DNA of 11,210 nucleotides, from contig DNIP01000032.1 in assembly GCA_003499325.1 (NCBI GenBank), positions 1-11,210 on the forward strand. The letters run 5' to 3'. Source of the DNA: Oscillospiraceae bacterium. GTDB taxonomy: Bacteria > Bacillota > Clostridia > Oscillospirales > Acutalibacteraceae. Within the stretch, counting starts at the first letter, position 1; every line of letters begins with the position of its first letter. Below are positions 1 to 7,088 of the stretch, in pieces. Made by a program: the position numbers and the translations under genes. The notes under the pieces were generated by a model. That model saw only the letters and a list, made by a program, of their open reading frames with translations, was not told where the DNA came from and searched no databases.

Positions 1-1279
1 CCTGCGGGATGGTACGAGTCGGAACGATGATGACCGTTCTGTCCTCAACGATCGCGGCAGTCTGCTGAGCCGCCATGATGATGTTCTTGTTGTTCGGGAG
101 CACATAGATGCACTTAGCGGGCGTCGCCATAACAGCCGCATAGATATCCTCAGTGGAGGGGTTCATGCTCTGACCACCGGAAACAACGTTCTGGCATCCC
201 AGCTCATTGAAGAGATTGCAAAGTCCCTCGCCTGCCGCAACGGCAACAAAGCCGTATTCCTCAGTAGGCTCGGCAACGGTGAGCTCAGCCTTTTTCTCGA
301 CCTTCTCCTTCGCCTTCTCGTTTTCTTCCTTAGCTTTTCTGTGCTGCTCCTTCATGTTCTCAATCTTAACGGTGAGGAGCTGACCGTATTCAAGACCGTG
401 CTGCAGCGCGTCGCCGGGGGTCTCGGTGTGTACATGAACCTTGATGATCTCGTCATCCGCTACCATGACGATGCTGTCGCCGATGGTCTCGAGATACAGG
501 CGAAGATCGTTGGGCTCTTTCTCACACTCGGCATTACGGCCGACAATAAACTCAGTGCAGTAGGTGAAGTTGATGACCTGGTCAAACTCAGCGGCAGCAG
601 AACGGAAGAAGTCATCTTCGGCTTCTGTCGTCTCATATTCCTCTTCCTTCTGCTCCACGACAACGCCGTCGCGCAGAACAGAGAGCATACCCTCGAAGAT
701 GGTCAAAATACCCTTACCGCCTGCATCAACCACGCCGGCCTTCTTGAGGACAGGGAGCATGGTGGGGGTCAGATCGAGCGCTTCAACAGAAGCGTCACAG
801 ACGATCTCCCACAGGACAGCGGGATCTTCTTCATGATCCAGCGCCTCTAAGCCTGCTTCATAGCCCATGCGGGCTACGGTGAGAATGGTACCCTCGGTGG
901 GCTTGGTGACAGCGTTGTAAGCCGCCTCAACGCCCAGACCCAGCGCATGGATCAGATCGGCGCCGGAAGCCTCGGCCTTGCCCTCCAGACCCTTGGAGAT
1001 ACCTCTGAACAACAGAGAGGTGATAACGCCGGAGTTACCGCGAGCGCCGCGCAGCATAGCGGAAGCGGTCATCTTCGCAACTTCGGATACATCGGCGGGC
1101 TCAGCGTCCTTGAGGGCGTCAGCTGCCGCTGTGATCGTCATCGACATATTGGTACCTGTATCACCGTCGGGAACAGGGAAAATATTGAGGTCGTTGATTC
1201 TCGCCTTGATGGACGAGATGTTATTCGCGCCGGAAATAATCGCTTGTTTTAGAGTTTCACCGTTAATCAACGTAAACAC
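1..1279 (-). CDS. fakA: Fatty acid kinase FakA / YloV, DhaL (DAK2) domain protein, 3' end outside window
   Basis: FakA phosphorylates fatty acids bound to a FakB (DegV-family) carrier in the cytoplasm, feeding exogenous fatty acids to phospholipid synthesis. The 426 codons present are roughly three quarters of the usual ~550. The N-terminal DhaL nucleotide-binding domain shows PVPDGDTGTNM at residues 35-45, with metal-binding Asp38 and Asp40, then GARGNSG and VVDAGGKG. The middle domain contains the family block FTYCTEFIVG. A charged linker rich in Lys and Glu leads to the start of the DegV-like C-terminal domain, with AVAAGEG, GGQSMNPSTEDI and LPNNKNI. The frame is open throughout. The start is uncertain: GTG at 1279 fits the family N-terminus (a few residues, then I-N-G), but TTG at 1270 is better spaced from AAGGA at 1281-1285. 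The usual upstream partner, an Asp23/YloU-family gene, is absent, and ymdB lies upstream instead. No FakB is visible. Confidence 0.93.
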   Translation of the reverse strand, partial: MFTLINGETLKQAIISGANNISSIKARINDLNIFPVPDGDTGTNMSMTITAAADALKDAEPADVSEVAKMTASAMLRGARGNSGVITSLLFRGISKGLEGKAEASGADLIHALGLGVEAAYNAVTKPTEGTILTVARMGYEAGLEALDHEEDPAVLWEIVCDASVEALDLTPTMLPVLKKAGVVDAGGKGILTIFEGMLSVLRDGVVVEQKEEEYETTEAEDDFFRSAAAEFDQVINFTYCTEFIVGRNAECEKEPNDLRLYLETIGDSIVMVADDEIIKVHVHTETPGDALQHGLEYGQLLTVKIENMKEQHRKAKEENEKAKEKVEKKAELTVAEPTEEYGFVAVAAGEGLCNLFNELGCQNVVSGGQSMNPSTEDIYAAVMATPAKCIYVLPNNKNIIMAAQQTAAIVEDRTVIIVPTRTIPQ

Positions 1280-1359
1280 ATCCTTTTTCCGTACATCATC
1301 AGCACCTGCTAACCAAGTGCAATGAATGTACAAAATACTATTTGTTACAAACTTGTATT

Positions 1360-1388
1360 ATTATACACTAAAATGGTTCAAGAAGCAA
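1360..1388 (-). promoter_or_regulatory. Candidate sigma-A promoter of fakA
   Basis: On the minus strand a perfect TATAAT (-10, 1360-1365) is preceded after 17 bp by TTGCTT (-35, 1383-1388, three of six consensus bases). Transcription would begin near 1352 and leave a leader of about 73 nt before the GTG at 1279. The -10 is perfect but the -35 is weak, so activator help or low basal activity is possible. The sequence alone does not prove use. Confidence 0.5.
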
Positions 1389-1391
1389 GCA

Positions 1392-1405
1392 TTTTGTATA
1401 CAAAA
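1392..1405. promoter_or_regulatory. Perfect 14-bp palindrome upstream of fakA, possible operator
   Basis: TTTTGTATACAAAA is an exact inverted repeat with no spacer. It lies 3 bp upstream of the candidate -35 box of fakA and about 20 bp beyond the ymdB stop codon. TTGTATACAA-type palindromes are common targets of dimeric winged-helix repressors such as the GntR family, so regulation of fakA is a natural guess. It could also be the AT-rich end of the ymdB transcript: read on the minus strand it sits among T-runs (CTTTTTTG). No regulator gene is in view to settle this. Confidence 0.4.
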
Positions 1406-1424
1406 AAGTAAAAGAAAAATGGAA

Positions 1425-2198
1425 TTATATTAGTTCATATGACTGAGCGGCAGTGCATGTTCCATTGCTGCGATCGATATCGAATACCGCGCAGTTGAGC
1501 TTGCAATCACCCTTTGCCAGATCGAAGCGCTCGGGCAGCTGCGTAGTAAAGCGCCGCAGGATGATCTCCTTCTTTACGCCGAGGATACTGTCGATCACGC
1601 CCGTCATGCCGACGTCGGTGATATAGCCCGTGCCCTCGGGGAGCACCTGCGCGTCCCCGGTCAAAACATGGGTATGCGTGCCGAATACCGCCGATACCCT
1701 ACCATCGAGATAAAAACCCATCGCGCGTTTCTCGGAGGTCGCTTCGGCGTGGAAATCGACAATGATGATCTTCGCGTCGATCTGTTTGAGAATCTGATCC
1801 GCGCGAATAAAGGGATTCTCAAGATTCGCGTCCATGAACTGCTGCCCCATCAGGTTGATGACGCCGATCGAGGTAAAGCCCATATCGACCACCGCCCAGC
1901 CGCAGCCGGGTGCGGCAGAGGCAGGGTAATTGGCGGGTCGGATGATGTGGGGATGCTCGTCAAGGAAGGGATAGACCTCCTTGCGGCGGAAGCTGTGATT
2001 GCCGAGGGTGATGAAATCCACTCCCGAGGTAAACAGATGCTCGGCGGAACGCGGCGTGATGCCGTTACCGTCGGCGGAATTCTCACCATTGCAGATCACA
2101 AAATCGATTTGCTGCTGTTGCTTGAATCGCGGCAAACGCTGACGCAGGAATTCGCATCCCACCGAACCGACAACGTCGCCGATACACATAATACGCAT
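1425..2198 (-). CDS. ymdB: YmdB-family metallophosphoesterase (TIGR00282 type)
   Basis: Cytoplasmic binuclear-metal phosphoesterase. In Bacillus subtilis YmdB hydrolyses cyclic nucleotides in vitro and affects biofilm and motility gene expression. The 257 residues are close to the usual length. All the metal and catalytic positions of the family can be read: Asp8 in IGDVVG, Glu39-Asn40 in NGEN, Asn67-His68 in LGNH, His150 in DFHAE, and His175 and His177 in GTHTH. The ATG at 2198 gives the canonical MRIMCIGDVVG N-terminus; the Shine-Dalgarno is weak (AGAAAGATG). In many Firmicutes ymdB follows rny (RNase Y). Here it stands alone behind its own promoter, between yqfD and fakA, so its expression need not be tied to RNA decay genes. 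Confidence 0.96.
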   Translation of the reverse strand: MRIMCIGDVVGSVGCEFLRQRLPRFKQQQQIDFVICNGENSADGNGITPRSAEHLFTSGVDFITLGNHSFRRKEVYPFLDEHPHIIRPANYPASAAPGCGWAVVDMGFTSIGVINLMGQQFMDANLENPFIRADQILKQIDAKIIIVDFHAEATSEKRAMGFYLDGRVSAVFGTHTHVLTGDAQVLPEGTGYITDVGMTGVIDSILGVKKEIILRRFTTQLPERFDLAKGDCKLNCAVFDIDRSNGTCTAAQSYELI

Positions 2199-2229
2199 AG
2201 TATCATCTTTCTATAGTTGAGATAGGTGC

Positions 2230-2258
2230 AGTATACCACAGAATCGGGAGAATTACAA
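2230..2258 (-). promoter_or_regulatory. Sigma-A promoter of ymdB
   Basis: Minus-strand TTGTAA (2253-2258) and TATACT (2230-2235) are separated by exactly 17 bp. A TG one base upstream of the -10 makes it an extended -10 (TGGTATACT). The expected start near 2223 gives a leader of about 25 nt to the ymdB ATG. This is among the best-formed vegetative promoters in the window. It implies that ymdB is transcribed independently of the upstream sporulation genes. Confidence 0.72.
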
Positions 2259-2357
2259 GGGCGTAACAAAAGACAAAATGCCGCTGTTAGCCGTCCGTTT
2301 ATAAGATCAGTAACATTCCTATCTTAGGTTTACAATAGTTGAAATGCCCATCATTCT

Positions 2358-2385
2358 CGGTACGTCGTAAACGCCGTACCCTACA
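2358..2385. repeat. Short hairpin repeat, copy 1, at the 3' end of yqfD
   Basis: Plus-strand layout: a C, a 6-bp stem GGTACG/CGTACC (2359-2364 with 2375-2380), a T/C mismatch, a 3-bp inner stem CGT/ACG, an AA loop, then CTACA. The same architecture with a different stem sequence occurs at 4995-5020. Read on the minus strand it begins TGTAGGG and overlaps the last codons of yqfD: the TAG stop lies inside it. There is no T-run, so it is unlikely to be a simple terminator. It is probably a member of a dispersed intergenic palindrome family; copy number elsewhere cannot be judged here. Confidence 0.6.
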
Positions 2386-3607
2386 AATCTTTTTTCTCAG
2401 TCGGAGCAACATATGGCGTGAGATCGGTGTTCTCATCCGTGCCGATGGGATCGGTGTAGGCGATATCCTCCACGCAGGTATAGGTAGCGTACAGCGTATA
2501 AACACCACCGTTATGCTTTAGATGATACTCACGCGACTCGACCTCACAGTTCTGCAAAGCAAAGGCTTCATATAATTGTGCTTCACGTTTTAATAATTCT
2601 TCTGCGGAATGATCATTGAGGGTGATCGCTTCCTCCGATAAAGCGCTGACATAATCGGTCACGACGCCGATCGGCAGGGTGATCCCCAACGGCGCAGGGA
2701 CTTCCGTATCCGTATTCGACACGGCGTTCGGTGAATCGACCGAACCCACCCGATACGGCAGTTGAAGTCCGAGAATATCCAATATTTTACGCTGTGTTCC
2801 CTCGCCGTTCGGCCGCAGGAGCTTCATCTGCTCCGACATCGAAAAGCTCGCCTGTCTGACAGTACTCGCCATCACACGTGCGTCGGCGTGCACCAATCGG
2901 TGGGTGCCCTGTTCATCGGTTCGGATTCCGCTGACAATGAGCTGACCTTCGATCACGCCCGAGCCCTCCATCACTACGGTCTCCCCCTCCGCCGCTTCGA
3001 TCCGCATGATCACGCCGTCCGACTTCGCCTTGACGTTGCAGGGCGAATAGATATCATCCACCTCGGGCGGTACGGCTTCTTCCTTGATCTCGACGGAAGC
3101 ATAGGAGCCTGTCAAATTCACCGCCATCCAACCGATCTCATGCCGCTCGATCATCACATCGCGCGCGAGCCTTTGTGCGTCCAGCGACGGCTTGAATGCT
3201 CCGACATAGAGTCCGTGCTCCTGCAATACGTCGTTCATCTGCGAACGGCTGAGGGTCTTGAGCCCCGTGATATCGATGCTCCAGATGAACAGCGACATCA
3301 CAAAGATCGACAGGACAAACGCGCATGCCCCGATCAGAACGCCGACGCGCTCCCGATAACGGTACAGCATTGTCGGCAAGCCGTTTTTTTCGATGACCTT
3401 CAATCGAACGCCCGCGCCGCGCGCCAAGGGTCTTATTTTGCGGTAATCCGAACGGTACATACAGGCGGTGAAGCGATCCTCCGATCGGTGAACATTCCAT
3501 ATTCTCACCCTGTGCCGCGAGGTAATGTTGATGAAACGCTCGGGATATTTGCCGCTGACAGAGAATGCGACCGAGCCGCGCGTCATACGCAATAAATCCA
3601 ACAGCAT
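2381..3607 (-). CDS. yqfD: Sporulation protein YqfD
   Basis: Membrane protein of the YqfD family, which belongs to the sigma-E mother-cell regulon in Bacillus; its precise biochemical role is not established. It has 408 residues, like Bacillus YqfD (about 400). A basic cytoplasmic N-terminal part (1-85) is followed by one clear hydrophobic segment (about 88-112). Next comes an FtsQ/POTRA-like stretch with the block SIDITGLKTLS (about 109-119), then a beta-rich region with SDGVIMRIEAAEGE and VIEGQLIVSG, typical of this family. It starts 3 bp after the yqfC stop, so the two are co-transcribed and probably translationally coupled. The last codon and the TAG stop are formed by the TGTAGGG end of a hairpin repeat, so the C-terminus may have been set by that insertion. 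The gene phoH, which often follows yqfD, is missing. Confidence 0.93.
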   Translation of the reverse strand: MLLDLLRMTRGSVAFSVSGKYPERFINITSRHRVRIWNVHRSEDRFTACMYRSDYRKIRPLARGAGVRLKVIEKNGLPTMLYRYRERVGVLIGACAFVLSIFVMSLFIWSIDITGLKTLSRSQMNDVLQEHGLYVGAFKPSLDAQRLARDVMIERHEIGWMAVNLTGSYASVEIKEEAVPPEVDDIYSPCNVKAKSDGVIMRIEAAEGETVVMEGSGVIEGQLIVSGIRTDEQGTHRLVHADARVMASTVRQASFSMSEQMKLLRPNGEGTQRKILDILGLQLPYRVGSVDSPNAVSNTDTEVPAPLGITLPIGVVTDYVSALSEEAITLNDHSAEELLKREAQLYEAFALQNCEVESREYHLKHNGGVYTLYATYTCVEDIAYTDPIGTDENTDLTPYVAPTEKKDL

Positions 3608-3610
3608 AGG

Positions 3611-3871
3611 CTACACCGTAAAGCTCAGGCTCATGATGAAGCCGTCGATGATCAGCGCGGAATCCGAGATACAGCGCAAATTCAGCTCACGCCCTGACAC
3701 ATTCACGATCATGCCGCCTGTATTGATCCGCACGGAATCGGTCGAGTATTCCAACACGCCCTTACTGCCCTCAATCAGCAGCTCACGGTTGCCGCTGAGT
3801 TCGATACACGGCGCATTCAGCGAGGACAAAAAGGGTGATCGGCGTTTTGTTTCTTTCTGCTTTTCTTTCAT
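3611..3871 (-). CDS. yqfC: Sporulation protein YqfC
   Basis: A small 86-residue protein of the YqfC family, nearly always encoded directly before yqfD in spore-forming Firmicutes and expressed in the mother cell. Recognisable features are the basic N-terminus (KEKQKETKRR), followed by a pattern of beta strands: ELSGNRELLIEGSKGVLEYS, then INTGGMIVNVSGRELNLR and an aliphatic C-terminus. No membrane segment is evident. The molecular function is unknown. GGTG at 3877-3880 sits five bases before the ATG and serves as a modest ribosome binding site. The 56-bp gap to the divergent spoVV gene holds candidate sigma-E elements in both directions. Confidence 0.92.
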   Translation of the reverse strand: MKEKQKETKRRSPFLSSLNAPCIELSGNRELLIEGSKGVLEYSTDSVRINTGGMIVNVSGRELNLRCISDSALIIDGFIMSLSFTV

Positions 3872-3883
3872 TGTATCACCGAT

Positions 3884-3911
3884 TCATTTTATGATGACGG
3901 TCGCATATATA
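3884..3911 (+). promoter_or_regulatory. Candidate sigma-E-type promoter of spoVV
   Basis: TCATTTT (3884-3890) resembles the sigma-E -35 box (TCATATT). After 13 bp, CATATATA (3904-3911) resembles the -10 box (CATACAnT). The expected start near 3918 leaves only about 10 nt before the ATG at 3928, and would place the GGTGAG ribosome site (3917-3922) at the very 5' end. That is tight, so the match may be partly fortuitous. The sigma-E assignment draws support from Bacillus, where ylbJ/spoVV is in that regulon. Confidence 0.35.
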
Positions 3912-3915
3912 TTAT
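3886..3915 (-). promoter_or_regulatory. Candidate sigma-E-type promoter of yqfCD
   Basis: On the minus strand CATAAAAT (3886-3893) matches seven of eight positions of the sigma-E -10 consensus CATACAAT. About 14 bp upstream, ATAATATA (3908-3915) resembles the -35 box ATCATATT. The leader would be very short, roughly 8 nt, before the yqfC ATG at 3871. The two candidate promoters overlap back to back, which would suit coordinated mother-cell expression of yqfCD and spoVV. Confidence 0.35.
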
Positions 3916-3927
3916 CGGTGAGTAAAA

Positions 3928-4986
3928 ATGAAGGTCATAAAATTATTCTATATCAGAAAAATAATCGTATTGTTTCTCATAGCAGCCGGTTGTTATCTCT
4001 GTCTGAGATATACACAAGAATGTGCCGAGGGGATCAAAAAAGGGATCCTCTTCTGCATCGAGGTACTGGTGCCGTCGCTGTATGCGTTCATGACCTTATC
4101 ATCGGCGGTGATCCGCAGCGGCGTTGCCGTATCGCTCACAAAGCCGTTTGGAAAAATAGCGCGGTTTCTGTTCCGACTGCCTCCGTCGGGCTTGGCGGTC
4201 ATCCTGCTGAGCATCCTCGGCGGTTATCCTGTCGGCGCGCGGTGTGCGGCGATGCTGTTTGAGCAAGGCAGTATCAGCCGCTCGGACGCTCAAAAGGTCG
4301 CCAATATCGCCGTATGCGCGGGACCGGGATTTTTGATCAACTATGTCGGCAGTGCATTACTGGGCAACCGTCAGCTCGGTATCCTCCTGCTGTGCGCAGA
4401 GGTAACAGGCGTTTTGATCACAGGCTTGATCGTCGGGAGGACAATGCAATCAACTCCCCTGCCCCATCCGCATCCGTCGAACGAAGCTCCGTCCCGCAAT
4501 CTACTGATCGCATCCGTCACCGACGCATCGCGCGCAACCTTCCATATGTGCGGGATGGTGGTGATCTGTACGACAATGATCGGGGTCATTGAAAAGGTAG
4601 CGCCCGATAAAAGAATCACGGATATGGCGTCTGCCCTGATCGAGATCACCGAAGGGTGCCACAGGATGTGCGGGAGCTATCCGATCCATCTGATCGCGTT
4701 CTTCATCGGCTTTGGCGGAATCTCGGTGCACTTGCAGGCGTACGCGGGAATGGGTGATCTGCAAATCAATAAGGGATTATTTTTCCTATATAGAATCATA
4801 CAAGGAATAATCACCGCCGCCGCGGCATATAGTTATTTTATGATTTTTCCCGTGGAGCAGGGTGTGTTCAGCTCGACAGACGCGCAGTTGACCGTCGCCA
4901 AATCCGCTACGCTGGCAGGCTCGGCGGCACTGGTGTTTTGTTCATTCTGCTTCATTGGGGCGATACATCGGCGCAGGGAGCAGTAA
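3928..4986 (+). CDS. spoVV: SpoVV/YlbJ, dipicolinic acid transporter family
   Basis: Polytopic membrane protein of the YlbJ family. In Bacillus subtilis, SpoVV moves dipicolinic acid from the mother cell across the outer forespore membrane. The 352 residues are a little shorter than the Bacillus protein (about 400). Several hydrophobic helices and two Gate (nucleoside-recognition-like) halves can be seen. The first half carries the family signature ILGGYPVGARCAA, then AGPGFLINYVG. The second carries FHMCGMVVICTTMIG and FFIGFGGISVHLQ. A hydrophilic linker rich in His and Pro (near TPLPHPHPSNEAP) separates the halves. Ribosome site GGTGAG lies five bases before the ATG. It is divergent from yqfC, another mother-cell gene. 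A hairpin repeat and then asnB follow. Sporulation-specific expression is inferred from family and neighbourhood. Confidence 0.93.
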   Translation: MKVIKLFYIRKIIVLFLIAAGCYLCLRYTQECAEGIKKGILFCIEVLVPSLYAFMTLSSAVIRSGVAVSLTKPFGKIARFLFRLPPSGLAVILLSILGGYPVGARCAAMLFEQGSISRSDAQKVANIAVCAGPGFLINYVGSALLGNRQLGILLLCAEVTGVLITGLIVGRTMQSTPLPHPHPSNEAPSRNLLIASVTDASRATFHMCGMVVICTTMIGVIEKVAPDKRITDMASALIEITEGCHRMCGSYPIHLIAFFIGFGGISVHLQAYAGMGDLQINKGLFFLYRIIQGIITAAAAYSYFMIFPVEQGVFSSTDAQLTVAKSATLAGSAALVFCSFCFIGAIHRRREQ

Positions 4987-4994
4987 AATAGATG

Positions 4995-5020
4995 CGGGAG
5001 GAGCAAGCCCCTCCCCTACA
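4995..5020. repeat. Short hairpin repeat, copy 2, between spoVV and asnB
   Basis: Plus-strand layout: a C, a 6-bp stem GGGAGG/CCTCCC (4996-5001 with 5010-5015), an A/C mismatch, a 2-bp inner stem GC/GC, an AA loop, then CTACA. This matches the copy at 2358-2385 in orientation, mismatch position, loop and flank, while the stem sequence differs. It might help terminate spoVV transcription, but no T-run follows. It sits 11 bp upstream of the asnB ribosome binding site. Confidence 0.6.
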
Positions 5021-5042
5021 GTATGATTATTGGAGGTAACAT

Positions 5043-6917
5043 ATGTGCGGAATCGCAGGCTGGCTGGATCATACAGCCGATCTCAGTGAAAAGAAGGATG
5101 AATTGTGGAGAATGTCGGAGAGTCTGAAAAGGCGCGGCCCCGATGAACACGGCGAATACATTCGCCGTCACGCGGCGCTGTTGCATCGCAGGCTGAGCGT
5201 CATCGATCCCGAAAACGGTCAACAGCCTATGAGCACCTTATACGAGGGCGAAAAGTACACCATCGTCTACAATGGCGAGCTGTACAATACCGATGAGCTG
5301 CGGGAAGAGCTGAAGGCGGTGGGCTTTGGGTTCGGCACGCACAGCGATACTGAGGTGCTGCTAAAAGCATACTGCTACTATAAAGAAGCGTGCGCCGAGA
5401 AGCTCAACGGGATCTTCGCCTTTGCGGTGTATGAGGAAAACGCGGGCAGGCTCTTTCTCTGTCGCGACAGGGTCGGGGTCAAGCCGTTGTTTTATCATAC
5501 CTATCATGACGGGATCGTGTTCGGCTCAGAGATCAAGGCGATCTTCCACAGCGGCATGATTGCGCCGCGAGCGGATGAAGAGGGGCTGTATGAGCTGTTC
5601 TTCCTCGGCCCCGCAAGGACGCCGGGCAACGGTATTTTCAAGGGAATCCATGAGCTTCTCCCCGGCGAATACGCGATATATGAGGATGGCGCACTGCAAA
5701 AACGCCGCTACTATCGGCTCACAGCGCATCCCCATGAGGACAGTGAGGCGCAGACAATCGAGAGAATGCGGTATCTGCTGACCGACGCGATCGAGCGTCA
5801 GTTGGTATCCGACGTCCCGATGTGCTTCTTTCTGTCAGGCGGGCTGGACTCGAGCATCATCTGTCAGACAGCTTCAAATTATTATAACAGGCAATCTGCT
5901 CTGCTCCCGACGTCAACACGCCCTCTCGGTGAACGGTATACAATCGACACCTATTCCGTCGAATATGCGGACAATCGAAAGTATTTTACCAAGACGCTGT
6001 TCCAGCCAAACGCAGACTTTGAATTCATTGACTTGATGGTACAGAGCACAGACTCACGTCATCACGAGATCATTCTCGATAACAAGGATGTACTTGAAGC
6101 GCTTTATCCCTCTGTCAAGGCGCGCGATCTGCCGGGGTATGTCGATATCGACTCTTCCCTGTTGCTTTTCTGCAAGGAGATCAAGAAAGATTTTACCGTC
6201 GCGTTGTCGGGCGAATGTGCCGACGAGCTGTTCGGCGGTTATCCGTGGTATCATAATCACGACATTCTCTTTGAGGACTGCTTCCCGTGGTCAAGGGAGC
6301 AGGCTATTCGCAGAAGCATCCTAAAGAACGGCGTTCTGCCCAAGGGTGAAAGCTATGTACGACAGCGGTATCTCGACACGATTCATGCGGTGGACAGTCT
6401 GCCGCAGGACAGCAAAATCGACAGGCGTATGCGCGAGATGTTCGCGCTTAACTACTACTGGTTTATGCAATGCCTGTTGGAGCGCAAGGATCGGTGCTCG
6501 ATGTACTCGGGGCTGGAGGTCAGGGTGCCGTTCTGCGATTACCGTCTAATCGACTATGCCTATAATATGCCGTGGCAGCTCAAAGCCTACGGCGGCAGAG
6601 AAAAGGGAATCATCCGCAAGGCGTTTGAGGATATCCTGCCGCGCGAGATCGTCTATCGCAAAAAGAGCCCCTATCCTAAGACGCACAACCCGATCTATCA
6701 ACAGCTGTGCGCGGAAAAGGTCGAGAGGATCCTCGGCGATCCAACGCGGCGCATCAACGAGCTGATCGACGCAGAAAGCGTGCGTGAGATCATGGAGCAT
6801 CCCGAAAAGGTCACCTCGCCGTGGTACGGTCAGCTGATGAAGGCGCCGCAGATACTGGCGTACATCATCGAGATCGACTGCTGGCTCGAGGAATATCACG
6901 TCAACCTCGAGTGCTGA
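5043..6917 (+). CDS. asnB: Asparagine synthetase (glutamine-hydrolysing) AsnB
   Basis: Cytoplasmic enzyme converting aspartate, glutamine and ATP to asparagine, glutamate, AMP and pyrophosphate. The 624 residues contain an N-terminal class II glutamine amidotransferase domain. Its nucleophile is Cys2 (MCGIAGW, the initiator Met being removed), with RGPD at 31-34, RLSVID at 50-55, NGELYN at 78-83 and SDTEVLL near 101-107. The C-terminal synthetase domain has the ATP pyrophosphatase loop SGGLDSS at 265-271 and LSGECADELFGGYPW at 388-402. All key residues are present, so it should be active. A strong GGAGGT (5032-5037) is placed five bases before the ATG. No good promoter is visible in the 56 bp behind spoVV, so it may be read from upstream or from a promoter within spoVV. 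A role in free asparagine synthesis is most likely; amidation of another carboxylate substrate is a possible alternative. Confidence 0.96.
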   Translation: MCGIAGWLDHTADLSEKKDELWRMSESLKRRGPDEHGEYIRRHAALLHRRLSVIDPENGQQPMSTLYEGEKYTIVYNGELYNTDELREELKAVGFGFGTHSDTEVLLKAYCYYKEACAEKLNGIFAFAVYEENAGRLFLCRDRVGVKPLFYHTYHDGIVFGSEIKAIFHSGMIAPRADEEGLYELFFLGPARTPGNGIFKGIHELLPGEYAIYEDGALQKRRYYRLTAHPHEDSEAQTIERMRYLLTDAIERQLVSDVPMCFFLSGGLDSSIICQTASNYYNRQSALLPTSTRPLGERYTIDTYSVEYADNRKYFTKTLFQPNADFEFIDLMVQSTDSRHHEIILDNKDVLEALYPSVKARDLPGYVDIDSSLLLFCKEIKKDFTVALSGECADELFGGYPWYHNHDILFEDCFPWSREQAIRRSILKNGVLPKGESYVRQRYLDTIHAVDSLPQDSKIDRRMREMFALNYYWFMQCLLERKDRCSMYSGLEVRVPFCDYRLIDYAYNMPWQLKAYGGREKGIIRKAFEDILPREIVYRKKSPYPKTHNPIYQQLCAEKVERILGDPTRRINELIDAESVREIMEHPEKVTSPWYGQLMKAPQILAYIIEIDCWLEEYHVNLEC

Positions 6918-6920
6918 ACT

Positions 6921-6944
6921 TCATTTTTACCGCCATAAAAATGA
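6921..6944 (+). terminator. AT-rich inverted repeat after asnB, weak terminator candidate
   Basis: TCATTTTTA and TAAAAATGA form a perfect 9-bp stem (6921-6929 with 6936-6944) around a six-base loop, beginning 3 bp after the asnB stop. The stem is almost all A and T, and no T-run follows, so intrinsic termination would be weak. It may instead be a 3' end protecting or processing structure. Confidence 0.35.
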
Positions 6945-7025
6945 CATTCGTGTTACACTTTCGGGATTTTTGAACAATTTCAAAGAAATATCATAGAATG
7001 TTAATAGATTAGTCATTTTTTGTTC

Positions 7026-7054
7026 TAAACAGCGACACAAACGGTTGTTATGAT
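7026..7054 (+). promoter_or_regulatory. Promoter candidate for the PAP2 gene, extended -10
   Basis: TATGAT (7049-7054), with TG one base upstream, forms an extended -10 element (TGTTATGAT). TAAACA (7026-7031) is a four-of-six -35 at 17 bp. Transcription would start near 7061, giving a 28-nt leader to the ATG at 7089. This rules out the earlier in-frame ATG at 7050, which lies inside the -10. A second candidate, TTGAAC (6970-6975) with TAGAAT (6994-6999) at 18 bp, lies further upstream. Confidence 0.5.
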
Positions 7055-7073
7055 AGAGTCACATCAAATGACG

Positions 7074-7081
7074 AAAGGAAG
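7074..7081 (+). promoter_or_regulatory. Ribosome binding site that fixes the PAP2 start
   Basis: AAAGGAAG lies seven bases before the ATG at 7089. This is the only well-placed Shine-Dalgarno for this frame and selects the shorter 167-residue product over the start at 7050. Confidence 0.75.
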
Positions 7082-7088
7082 TGGCGGA

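Noticed and set aside
341..850. 169-codon open frame on the plus strand within fakA
   Set aside because: The minus strand here encodes an unbroken FakA with family motifs, so the plus frame is a shadow.
1668..2216. 182-codon open frame on the plus strand opposite ymdB
   Set aside because: Antisense to a gene with all catalytic residues conserved; no recognisable domain or translation signal.
2302..2326. Inverted repeat TAAGAT/ATCTTA downstream of yqfD as a terminator
   Set aside because: Only a 6-bp AT-rich stem with a 13-base loop and no T-run in either direction; expected by chance in such sequence.
2762..3595. 277-codon open frame on the plus strand opposite yqfD
   Set aside because: Fully antisense to a well-supported sporulation gene, with no family resemblance, an arginine- and histidine-rich composition typical of a shadow frame, and no ribosome site.
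7050..7088. Longer PAP2 N-terminus starting at the ATG at 7050
   Set aside because: That ATG lies inside the best -10 element and lacks a ribosome site; the ATG at 7089 has AAAGGAAG at proper spacing.
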